This document shows positions 1 through 5,639 of a stretch of DNA of 12,571 nucleotides, piece by piece; the first letter of the stretch is position 1, and every line of letters begins with the position of its first letter. The position numbers and the translations under genes are program-made. The notes under the pieces were generated by a model. The model was given only the letters and a program-made list of their open reading frames with translations, had not been told where the DNA came from and searched no databases. This DNA is from a bacterium (GTDB lineage Bacteria > Actinomycetota > Thermoleophilia > Solirubrobacterales > 70-9): contig PKER01000094.1 in NCBI GenBank assembly GCA_002919115.1, positions 1-12,571 on the forward strand, read 5' to 3'.

Positions 1-83
1 TCGACGTCGTCCTCGGTCAGGCGCCCCTTGCCGCGGAGGCGCTTGACGATCCCCTCGAGGCGGTTGGAGAGGTTGTCGAACAT
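1..83 (-). CDS. ffh: Signal recognition particle protein Ffh, N-terminal fragment (cut by window edge)
   Basis: Only the first 27 codons are in the window, reading leftward from an ATG at 83-81. The peptide begins MFDNLSNRLEGIVKRLRG and continues KGRLTEDDV. This is the conserved start of the Ffh N domain, which usually reads like MFE/DNLxxRLxxxxxxLRGKGxLTExDV. Ffh is the SRP54-type GTPase that binds 4.5S RNA and signal sequences and delivers ribosomes to FtsY at the membrane. The GTPase G domain and the methionine-rich M domain lie outside the window. The gene is divergent from the ORF at 155, with about 70 bp between them. The N-terminal match is short but distinctive. Confidence 0.9.
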   Translation of the reverse strand, partial: MFDNLSNRLEGIVKRLRGKGRLTEDDV

Positions 84-131
84 GCTGGTCCGACGCTACC
101 GGAGAACGGAACCGGCGGCTTGTTTCGCAAG

Positions 132-150
132 ACTAAGTAGATAGGCTAAA
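132..150 (+). promoter_or_regulatory. Possible -10 region (TAGATA) and AT-rich operator-like stretch before the chimeric ORF
   Basis: In a very GC-rich background, 132-150 is AT-rich and contains TAGATA at 138-143, a good -10 hexamer. It lies 11 bp before the GTG at 155, so the transcript would have almost no leader. CTAA occurs twice (133-136 and 146-149), as could suit a MarR-type operator. No convincing -35 box is visible. This may be the surviving promoter/operator of the ancestral marR gene. The call is weak and rests on position and base composition only. Confidence 0.3.
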
Positions 151-154
151 CGTC

Positions 155-454
155 GTGACGGATGTGCTCGACCTCCCCCTCGACGAGGCGGGGGACGACG
201 CGTCCGGGCCGACGATCACGGACACGGCCAGTGCGCTGCGCCTCGGCGTGATGCGCCTGGCCCGCCGCCTGCGCGTCGAGCGCAACCGCGACGACCTCAC
301 GTTCAACCAGCTCTCCGCCCTCGGCACGCTGCGCCGCCACGGGCCGCTGCGCCGCGCGCTGCTCGGCGGCGTGACGCACCGGCTCATGCACCACTGCCCG
401 AGCCCGCTGCTCGTGCTGCCGCGCGACGCGCGCCCGGCGGCGTTCGGGCTCTGA
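155..454 (+). CDS. MarR N-terminus / universal stress protein C-terminus chimera (probable deletion-fusion remnant)
   Basis: This 99-residue ORF reads as two unrelated protein pieces. Residues about 24-64 (ASALRLGVMRLARRLRVERN, then LTFNQLSALGTLRRHGP) are the first helices of a MarR-family winged-helix regulator and stop before the recognition helix. From about residue 63, GPLRRALLGGVTHRLMHHCP followed by SPLLVLPR is the C-terminal tail of a UspA-type protein: the last part of the nucleotide-binding loop, then the final helix and strand. MarR proteins run about 140-160 residues and Usp domains about 140, so both halves are truncated. The join falls at HGPL/GPLRR, a GPL-R motif likely present in the lost Usp partner, which suggests an in-frame deletion between a marR and a downstream usp gene. 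The start is a GTG with no Shine-Dalgarno. It converges tail-to-tail with the next gene, 14 bp apart. It is probably not a functional MarR or Usp, but the frame is intact. Confidence 0.7.
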   Translation: MTDVLDLPLDEAGDDASGPTITDTASALRLGVMRLARRLRVERNRDDLTFNQLSALGTLRRHGPLRRALLGGVTHRLMHHCPSPLLVLPRDARPAAFGL

Positions 455-468
455 CAGGGCTCGCGCGC

Positions 469-1704
469 CTAGGAGTAGCGCGGCCCGCGCTTGGGGCCGC
501 CCGGCTCCGAGTGCCAGGTGTGGGGGAACGAGACGTTGACGTCGACGAGCAGGGAGGAGGGGTCGACGTCGGCCGACGGCGCGGGCGTCGAGAGCCCCAG
601 GAACGCCGGCAGGTAGCGGCCCGCCACCTTGTGCGGGGGCCACCACAGGTAGTCGTGGGAAGCCTCGCCCTCGCCGGCGCCGCCGGTGAGCTTCTGCCGC
701 AGGTTGATCGACTCCGACCCGGTGAAGAGCTTGCCGCGCAGGACCGGCTCGAACGGCTTGGGCTCGACGTCCGCCCCCGCGGACGCGGCGATGTGCTCGG
801 CGGCAGCGTCCGCCTGCTGGGTCGCGATCCCGCCCTGCTTGACGGGGAAGGACGTGCCGTCGCCGGCCGCGTAGACGCCCTCGGCGCCCGGGACCCGCGC
901 ATGCTCGTCGATCGGGATGAACCCGGCCTCGTCCGCGGGCAGGCCGGGTACCGCGGGGCCCTCCAGGTACGGCAGCGCGATCACCGCGCGCGCCTCCAGG
1001 AGGGTGCGCTCGGGGACGACGTGGAAGCCGTCGTCCTCCTCGACCACGTGGACGCCGCAGTGGACCTCGATCCGGCGGGCCGCGAGCAGGCGCTCGACGG
1101 TGGAGCTCGCCATCGTCCCGAAGATGGCGAGCGGCTTGTGCTCGGGGGTGAGCAGGGCGATCTCGGGATCGGCGCCCAGGTCCTCGGCCCGGGCGCGCGC
1201 GAGCAGCGCGAGCTCGTACGCGGGCAGCGACCAGGTGACCCCGGGCGGGACCACGAAGGCGATCCGGTCGCGGCCCTCGCTGGGCGCGGCGCGCAGGAGC
1301 TCATCGACCGCGTCCGAGTCGGCGAGGCTCTCGGTGAGCGTCACGGCGCGCTCGTAGGCGGGCTTGGGCCGCGCCCCGGTGCAGACGACGAGCGCGTCGT
1401 AGGGCCGGGTCTCGCCCGAGGTGGTCTCGACGGCGCGCGCTTCTGCGTCCACGCGCGCGAGCCCGTCGCGCGCGAATCGCCAGCCGAGCTGGTCGAGGAT
1501 CGGCGCCAGCTCGCGGCGCTCGGGCGGGCGGCGCGTGAACGGCGCCTCGACGAGCAGCGGGCGGTAGACGAACTCGGGGTCCGGCGCGAGCAGCACGACG
1601 TCCACCAGGTCGCCGGCCAGGTGGTGGAGGGCGAGGACCGTCTCCAGGCCCGCGAATCCACCGCCGGCGACGAGCACACGCTTGCGCGGGGGCGGCTCGG
1701 CCAT
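469..1704 (-). CDS. NAD(P)/FAD-dependent oxidoreductase, NDH-2 / sulfide:quinone reductase superfamily
   Basis: A 411-residue flavoprotein. Residues 9-20 (RVLVAGGGFAGL) form the N-terminal FAD-binding GxGxxG Rossmann motif. PYDALVVCTGARP (101-113) is the ATG-like motif of this fold. VYAAGDGTSFP (277-287) is the second FAD-contact motif with D282, followed by KQGGIATQQA, typical of NDH-2/SQR proteins. The C-terminal WWPPHKVAGRYLPAFL (354-369) is also seen in this superfamily. Such enzymes pass electrons from NAD(P)H or sulfide to quinones at the membrane surface. Only C108 and C216 are present. Where sulfide:quinone reductases carry a catalytic cysteine, this protein has GVTWSLPAYE (155-164), so sulfide oxidation is unlikely. 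The frame is open far upstream (to 2340), but the ATG at 1704 sits directly before the Rossmann strand. GGGAGG precedes it with only 2 nt spacing. It is divergent from the universal stress gene, so a redox or stress role is plausible. The substrate is unknown. Confidence 0.85.
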   Translation of the reverse strand: MAEPPPRKRVLVAGGGFAGLETVLALHHLAGDLVDVVLLAPDPEFVYRPLLVEAPFTRRPPERRELAPILDQLGWRFARDGLARVDAEARAVETTSGETRPYDALVVCTGARPKPAYERAVTLTESLADSDAVDELLRAAPSEGRDRIAFVVPPGVTWSLPAYELALLARARAEDLGADPEIALLTPEHKPLAIFGTMASSTVERLLAARRIEVHCGVHVVEEDDGFHVVPERTLLEARAVIALPYLEGPAVPGLPADEAGFIPIDEHARVPGAEGVYAAGDGTSFPVKQGGIATQQADAAAEHIAASAGADVEPKPFEPVLRGKLFTGSESINLRQKLTGGAGEGEASHDYLWWPPHKVAGRYLPAFLGLSTPAPSADVDPSSLLVDVNVSFPHTWHSEPGGPKRGPRYS

Positions 1705-1713
1705 CGCCTCCCA

Positions 1714-1752
1714 GGGTAAACCCCGCACGGTGGCCGTCCCTCGGGGTAAACC
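1714..1752. repeat. Direct repeat GGGTAAACC x2, 30 bp apart, in the divergent intergenic region
   Basis: GGGTAAACC occurs at 1714-1722 and again at 1744-1752, exactly 30 bp (about three helical turns) apart. Each copy is nearly self-complementary (GGT-AA-ACC). On the minus strand they read GGTTTACCC and lie 10-48 bp before the oxidoreductase start. Same-face spacing suggests a cooperative binding site for a regulator. The regulator cannot be named from the sequence. Confidence 0.5.
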
Positions 1753-1753
1753 T

Positions 1754-1783
1754 CGGATACCGATCGTGGGTATCCGCGGGTAC
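1754..1783. promoter_or_regulatory. Perfect 8-bp inverted repeat overlapping GGGTAT/GGGTAC -10-like elements
   Basis: CGGATACC (1754-1761) and GGTATCCG (1769-1776) form a perfect inverted repeat around a 7-nt spacer, a typical operator shape. The right arm overlaps GGGTAT (1768-1773), and GGGTAC follows at 1778-1783. Both resemble the -10 element of SigB/SigF-type general-stress sigma factors, which would suit the universal stress gene starting at 1822. No -35 (GTTT-like) box at proper spacing could be identified, so the sigma assignment is tentative. The inverted repeat itself is directly visible. Confidence 0.45.
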
Positions 1784-1821
1784 ATACGGCCGACGTAGGC
1801 CATACGCTGCGACCCATCGGC

Positions 1822-2727
1822 GTGTCCAGCAAGCTGATCATCGGATTCGACGGGACCCCGCAGGGCGACGACGCCGTCGCGCTCGGGCGGCTCCTCGCCC
1901 AGTCGCTCGGCTACCGGGCGGTGCTGACGACCGTGGTCCCGTCCGGCCCCGGTATCGCGGGCGGGCCCAAGGAGAAGGTGCTCGCCGACGCGCGCGAGCG
2001 GCTCGAGCGGGTCGCGGCCGAGCGCATGGGCGGCACCGGCGTCGAGATCGACGTGGTCGCCAACCGCTCGCCCGCTCGCGGGCTCTACCTGCTGGCGGCC
2101 GAGCACAAGGCCGGGGCGATCGTCGTCGGCTCCACGCACAAGGGGCCGCTCGGGCGGGTCGTGCGCGGCAGCGTCGGCGACAACCTGCTGAACGGCGCGC
2201 CGTGCGCGGTCGCGGTCGCCCCCCGCGGGTACGCCGCCGAGGAGGAGCACCGCCTGCTGCGGCTGGGCGTCGCCTACGACGGCTCGGACGAGTCGCGGGC
2301 CGCGCTGCAGGCGGCGATCGCGCTGGCCGAGCGCTTCCACGCGCGCCTTGCGATCACGACCGTCGCCGAGCCCGCGCCGATGGGCTACGGCGCCGCCCTC
2401 GCCGTGATCAGCGCGGGCGACTGGGAGGCGTTCGAGGTCGAGTCCAAGGAGACCGTGCTGAACGAGGCGCTGGAGGCGGTCCCGCCGAACCTGCCCGTCG
2501 ACGGGCGGATCCGGCGCGGCTCGGCCATCCGCGAGCTCGTCGAGGCCTCCAGCGAGCTCGACCTGCTCGTGCTCGGCTCACGCGGCTACGGCCCCGTGCG
2601 CCGGGTGGTCCTGGGGAGCACCGCCGCGGGCGTCGTCGACGCGGCGCACTGCCCCGTGATGGTGCTGGCGCGCGGCGCCGGCGCCGATCCGCTCGGCCTC
2701 GCGCCGGCAACCGAGAGGGAGGAGTAA
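1822..2727 (+). CDS. Universal stress protein with two tandem Usp domains
   Basis: This 301-residue protein is about twice a single Usp domain. Domain 1 runs from residue 4 (KLIIGFDGTPQGDDAV) to about 135, and domain 2 from about 146 (LRLGVAYDGSDESRAAL) to about 285. The ATP-binding signature G-2x-G-9x-G-S/T is intact in domain 2 (GSRG at 252-255, GS at 265-266). In domain 1 it is altered: GSTH at 103-106 has His where the second Gly should be, with GS at 116-117. Domain 2 is therefore the better candidate for nucleotide binding. Such proteins are cytoplasmic and often linked to starvation, hypoxia or redox stress, but the ligand and partners here are unknown. The start is a GTG without a clear Shine-Dalgarno. 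The downstream DUF4389 gene begins 4 bp after the stop, so the two are co-transcribed. The oxidoreductase upstream is divergent. Confidence 0.92.
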   Translation: MSSKLIIGFDGTPQGDDAVALGRLLAQSLGYRAVLTTVVPSGPGIAGGPKEKVLADARERLERVAAERMGGTGVEIDVVANRSPARGLYLLAAEHKAGAIVVGSTHKGPLGRVVRGSVGDNLLNGAPCAVAVAPRGYAAEEEHRLLRLGVAYDGSDESRAALQAAIALAERFHARLAITTVAEPAPMGYGAALAVISAGDWEAFEVESKETVLNEALEAVPPNLPVDGRIRRGSAIRELVEASSELDLLVLGSRGYGPVRRVVLGSTAAGVVDAAHCPVMVLARGAGADPLGLAPATEREE

Positions 2728-2731
2728 TCCC

Positions 2732-3304
2732 GTGGAGCCCTATCCGATCACGTTCGCGGTCGACTACCCCGACCGCGCGCTGAACCGCCTGTCCACCTTC
2801 TTCCGCCTGTTTGCGGCGATCCCGATCTGGGTGATCCTCGCGCTGCTCGGCAACGCCCTGACCGCGCTCTGGCTGCCGACTATGCTGATGATCCTCTTCC
2901 GCAAGAAGTACCCGCGCTGGTGGTTCGACTTCGGGCTCGAGATGCGGCGCTTCCAGAACCGGGTGTTCGCCTACCTGCTGCTCATGGACGACCGCTACCC
3001 CTCCACCGACGAGCACCAGTCGGTGCGGCTCGACTACGTCTATCCCGACGCCGAGCGCGACCTGAACCGGTTCCTCCCGCTGATCAAGTGGCTTTTGATC
3101 CTGCCGCACGCGATCGTGCTGCTCGTCCTCTACATCGGGGTTTGGATCGCGGCGATCATCGCGTGGTTCGCGATCCTCTTCACCGGGCGCTACCCGCGCG
3201 GCATCTTCGACTACGTCGAGGGCACGCTGCGCTGGAGCAACCGGGTGCAGGGCTACGCGTTCGGCCTGGTCACCGACCGCTACCCGCCGTTCAGCTTCGA
3301 CTAG
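2732..3304 (+). CDS. DUF4389 family membrane protein
   Basis: A 190-residue integral membrane protein with two related halves. Hydrophobic stretches cover about residues 22-56 and 113-150. Each is followed by the family signature: KKYPRWWFDFGLEMRRFQNR (59-78) ending in DDRYP, and GRYPRGIFDYVEGTLRWSNR (152-171) ending in TDRYPPFSFD. The repeat pattern YPR-x3-FD-x4-R-x-NRV-x2-Y-x-DRYP is characteristic of DUF4389, whose function is unknown. The start is a GTG. GGGAGGAG (2717-2724), overlapping the end of the universal stress gene, sits 7 nt upstream, so the two genes are translationally close and share an operon. No catalytic residues are evident. Stress linkage is inferred from the neighbour only. 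Confidence 0.88.
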   Translation: MEPYPITFAVDYPDRALNRLSTFFRLFAAIPIWVILALLGNALTALWLPTMLMILFRKKYPRWWFDFGLEMRRFQNRVFAYLLLMDDRYPSTDEHQSVRLDYVYPDAERDLNRFLPLIKWLLILPHAIVLLVLYIGVWIAAIIAWFAILFTGRYPRGIFDYVEGTLRWSNRVQGYAFGLVTDRYPPFSFD

Positions 3305-3394
3305 GCGCCTGGCGCCGGCGATCCCCGCGGAAATCGCGCCGATCGCGGCGCGGGCCGCGATTAGAACTGGCGCTCCGGGGGTAGGCGCCTGGCG
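3302..3394. repeat. 13-bp direct repeat TAGGCGCCTGGCG flanking the DUF4389-sulfotransferase intergenic region
   Basis: TAGGCGCCTGGCG is present at 3302-3314 (its TAG is the stop codon of the DUF4389 gene) and at 3382-3394, just before the sulfotransferase ribosome-binding site. The copies are identical and 80 bp apart. They nearly bracket the gene-free stretch and could be a duplication scar or paired binding sites. No function is known. Confidence 0.45.
3332..3362 (+). terminator. Stem-loop after the usp-DUF4389 operon (terminator-like, no U tract)
   Basis: AATCGCG (3332-3338) is exactly complementary to CGCGATT (3356-3362). Inside it CGCGCC (3335-3340) can instead pair with GGCGCG (3347-3352) around a 6-nt loop. 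The position, 28 bp after the stop, suits a transcription end, but there is no run of T after it. It could equally be an operator for the sulfotransferase gene. Confidence 0.35.
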
Positions 3395-3407
3395 AATGGA
3401 GGGATCC

Positions 3408-4361
3408 ATGGCGAACGGCTCTCCGGATCTCGACGAGGCACTGCCGGACGTCCCGCAGGAGCGGCTCGCGTGGATCTTCGGGTCCTCGCGCAGCGGGAGC
3501 ACCTGGCTTCTGCGCATGCTGGCCGACCTGCCGCACGCGGTCGCGGTCGACGACCCGCATTTGGGGCACCACCTCGGCGTCTGGCGGCCGATCCCGCTCG
3601 CCTGGGCGGCGGCGGAGGCCGAGCCCGAGCTCACCACGCTCGACCGGGTCAAGCGCTCCAAGCCCGGCTACTTCTTCGCCGACCGCTTCGCGGAGGTGTG
3701 GCGCCCGAAGCTGCGCGAGCTGATCGAGGCGCGGTTCGCGGCGCAGGCCGCGGGCGAGGGGGAGAGCGAGCCGCTGGTCTTCGTCAAGGAGCCCGGCTCG
3801 CAGGCGGCCGAGCTGCTGCTCTCGCTGTTCCCGCGCTCGCGCCTCATCTTCCTCCTGCGCGACGGCCGCGACGTCGTCGACTCGTGGATCGCCGCCTACC
3901 AGGACGGGAGCTGGGCGCAGCGCGAGGGCGCCTTCCCGCTGGCCGAGGAGGGGCGCGAGGCGTTCGTGCGCTGGCAGGCGAGCGTGTGGGCGTACCGCAC
4001 CCGCCTGGTGCACCAGGCGTTCCGCAGGCACGATCCCGACCGCCGCGTGCTGGTCCGCTACGAGGACCTGCTCGCGCGCACCCCGCGCGAGCTGCGCCGC
4101 ATCTGCCGGGCGGTGGGCATCGCGCCCGACGACGCCGAGCTGGAGCGGATCGCCGAGCGGCACGACTTCAACCGGCTGCCGCGCTTCCAAAAGGGCGAGC
4201 GCTCCGAGGCGCGCTCCGCGACGCCCGGCGGCTGGCGCGAGTCGCTCACGCCGGCGGAACGACGGGCCGTGCACGAGGTCGCCGGCGAGGCCCTGGTCGA
4301 GAGCGGCTACATCACCCGCGCCGAGCTCGCCGCCGAGCTCGGGACGCGCGCGGCGGCCTGA
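3408..4361 (+). CDS. PAPS-dependent sulfotransferase family protein
   Basis: A 317-residue cytosolic-type sulfotransferase. Residues 22-36 (WIFGSSRSGSTWLLR) contain the 5'-phosphosulfate-binding loop SSRSGSTW that contacts PAPS. RSRLIFLLRDGRDVVDSW (143-160) is the 3'-phosphate-binding motif, with R151 and S159 as likely ligands. VRYEDLL (216-222) and GGWRESLTPAE (274-284) are later family motifs. These enzymes move a sulfuryl group from PAPS to a hydroxyl or amine on a carbohydrate, lipid or protein. The acceptor cannot be read from the sequence, and no glycan or PAPS synthesis genes are nearby. I place the start at the ATG at 3408 because GGAGGG (3398-3403) lies 4 nt before it. The ATG at 3396 runs into that same Shine-Dalgarno and would add only four residues. 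There is no signal peptide. Confidence 0.85.
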   Translation: MANGSPDLDEALPDVPQERLAWIFGSSRSGSTWLLRMLADLPHAVAVDDPHLGHHLGVWRPIPLAWAAAEAEPELTTLDRVKRSKPGYFFADRFAEVWRPKLRELIEARFAAQAAGEGESEPLVFVKEPGSQAAELLLSLFPRSRLIFLLRDGRDVVDSWIAAYQDGSWAQREGAFPLAEEGREAFVRWQASVWAYRTRLVHQAFRRHDPDRRVLVRYEDLLARTPRELRRICRAVGIAPDDAELERIAERHDFNRLPRFQKGERSEARSATPGGWRESLTPAERRAVHEVAGEALVESGYITRAELAAELGTRAAA

Positions 4362-4381
4362 GCGCCGCGTTTCGCGGACCG

Positions 4382-4399
4382 GGGCGGGGGAACCCGCCC
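4382..4399 (+). other. 7-bp GC hairpin with GGAA (GNRA) tetraloop just before a small ORF
   Basis: GGGCGGG (4382-4388) and CCCGCCC (4393-4399) pair perfectly around the loop GGAA, a GNRA tetraloop. The hairpin ends 4 nt before the GTG at 4404 and 20 nt after the sulfotransferase stop. It could be a terminator stem lacking a U tract, a 3'-end stabiliser, or a structure limiting translation of the small ORF. Confidence 0.45.
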
Positions 4400-4403
4400 T
4401 CCC

Positions 4404-4577
4404 GTGAACGACGAGCGCACAGAAGACGACGCCGAGCGCGACGAGCGCGGCACCAAGCCTCCCTCCAAGCAGGGCGAACCCGAGCCCACCCCCGGCGAGG
4501 ACGGCGGGCCGATCGGCAACCCAGGCCAGGACGAGGAGGCCCTTTCCCAGCGCCAGCAAGAGGCGCGCGACGACTGA
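4404..4577 (+). CDS. Small acidic low-complexity protein of 57 residues (hypothetical)
   Basis: Reading from GTG at 4404 to TGA at 4575-4577 gives 57 codons starting MNDERTEDDAERDERGTK. The middle is rich in Pro, Gly and Glu (PPSKQGEPEPTPGEDGGPIG), and the end is SQRQQEARDD. It has no hydrophobic core, cysteine or membrane segment, so it is probably disordered. The family is not recognised. For coding: it fills the gap between the sulfotransferase and topoisomerase genes, is in the same direction, and has natural residue usage and GC-rich wobble positions. Against: the start is GTG, the Shine-Dalgarno is poor, and a strong hairpin lies immediately upstream. Such short acidic proteins are common in high-GC actinobacteria, but I cannot assign a role. 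Confidence 0.5.
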   Translation: MNDERTEDDAERDERGTKPPSKQGEPEPTPGEDGGPIGNPGQDEEALSQRQQEARDD

Positions 4578-4611
4578 CGGCTTCCCGCGCCGCGGGGGAG
4601 GAGCGAGCCGA

Positions 4612-5607
4612 GTGCGAACCACCCGAAGCGACCCCGACGAGCCGGGCATCCGCCGGGTGAGGCGCGGTCGCGGGTTCAGCTACCACGACGCCGACGGGGA
4701 GCTGATCTCCGACGAGGCGGAGGTCGAGCGCATCCGCGCGCTCGCGATTCCGCCCGCCTGGGAGGACGTGTGGATCTGCGCCGAGGAGCGCGGCCACATC
4801 CAGGCCGTCGGCACCGACGCGGCAGGCAGGCGCCAGTACCTCTACCACCCGGCCTGGCGCGAGCGGCGCGACCGCGAGAAGTTCGAGCGCCTGCTCGAGT
4901 TCGGCGCCGCGATGCCGGCGGTCCGCAAGCGCCTAGCCGCGGGGCTGGGGCTGGACGGGCTCGTGCGCGACCGGGTCCTCTCCTGCGCGGTGCGCCTGCT
5001 CGACATCGGCCTCTTCCGGGTGGGCGGCGACTCCTACGCGGAGGAGAACGAGAGCTTCGGGCTCACGACGCTGCGCAAGGAGCACGTCCGGATCCGCCGC
5101 GGCGCGATCCACTTCGACTTCATCGCGAAGGGCGGCCTGCAGCGCACCCAGCAGGTGGAGGACGAGTTCGTCACCCCGACGGTAGCCGCGCTGCGCCGGC
5201 GGCGTGCGCGCGCCGACGCCCGCCTGCTCGCCTACCGCGCCCGCCGCGCCGAGTGGCATGACCTCCGCGCCGACGAGCTCAACGAACATCTGAAGGGGCT
5301 CGTCGGGGACGAGTTCTCCGCCAAGGACTTCCGGACCTGGAACGCGACGGTGCTCGCCGCCGTGAACCTCGCGACCCGCGCAGGCGACGAGGACGGCGAG
5401 CGCGCGGTCGGCGCCGCCATCGAGGACGTGGCCGAGGTTCTCGGCAACACGCCCGCGGTCTGCCGCGCCTCCTACGTGGACCCGCGGGTGATCGAGCGCT
5501 ACGCGGACGGCAAGACGATCGCGCGCACGCTCAAGCGGCTGAACGGCGCCCCGGGTTTCGCGCGCCGCGAGCGCATCGAGGCGGCGGTCCTCCGCCTCCT
5601 CTCGTGA
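4612..5607 (+). CDS. DNA topoisomerase IB (poxvirus/bacterial type)
   Basis: A 331-residue type IB topoisomerase, the usual length for the bacterial family. It nicks one strand through a 3'-phosphotyrosine, lets the duplex swivel, and reseals without ATP, removing supercoils of either sign. The N-terminal domain includes IPPAWEDVWIC (46-56) and DAAGRRQYLYHPAWRERRD (69-87). The catalytic domain has RVGGDSYAEEN (136-146) with R136, FIAKGG (170-175) with K173, KDFRTWNA (238-245) with R241, and LGNTPAVCRASYVDP (277-291) with N279 and nucleophile Y288. Asn at the position that is His in vaccinia enzyme is also found in the Deinococcus enzyme, so the active site is complete. The start is GTG with GGGGAGGAG (4595-4603) 8 nt upstream. 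Bacterial topoisomerase IB is an accessory enzyme, often carried singly, and nothing here links it to the pilus locus. Confidence 0.95.
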   Translation: MRTTRSDPDEPGIRRVRRGRGFSYHDADGELISDEAEVERIRALAIPPAWEDVWICAEERGHIQAVGTDAAGRRQYLYHPAWRERRDREKFERLLEFGAAMPAVRKRLAAGLGLDGLVRDRVLSCAVRLLDIGLFRVGGDSYAEENESFGLTTLRKEHVRIRRGAIHFDFIAKGGLQRTQQVEDEFVTPTVAALRRRRARADARLLAYRARRAEWHDLRADELNEHLKGLVGDEFSAKDFRTWNATVLAAVNLATRAGDEDGERAVGAAIEDVAEVLGNTPAVCRASYVDPRVIERYADGKTIARTLKRLNGAPGFARRERIEAAVLRLLS

Positions 5608-5639
5608 CCGACTCTTCTCGCCTTACGGGACCGGGAAGC

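Noticed and set aside
469..1704. Naming the flavoprotein sulfide:quinone reductase
   Set aside because: The required catalytic cysteines are missing.
511..1719. 402-codon plus-strand ORF opposite the oxidoreductase
   Set aside because: Arg/Gly/Ala/Asp-rich shadow of a high-GC gene with no recognisable motifs; the minus-strand protein has clear FAD motifs.
1754..1776. Fourth sigma-28-type promoter at the CCGAT in the usp-oxidoreductase intergenic region
   Set aside because: No TNAA lies 16 nt upstream of this CCGAT; the spacing and flanks do not match the three pilus promoters.
1705..2340. Upstream extension of the oxidoreductase frame on the minus strand
   Set aside because: It runs antisense through the universal stress gene and the divergent promoter, has low-complexity composition, and the Rossmann motif begins right after the ATG at 1704.
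3291..4649. 452-codon minus-strand ORF opposite the sulfotransferase
   Set aside because: Spans several plus-strand features, lacks motifs and looks like a codon-bias shadow.
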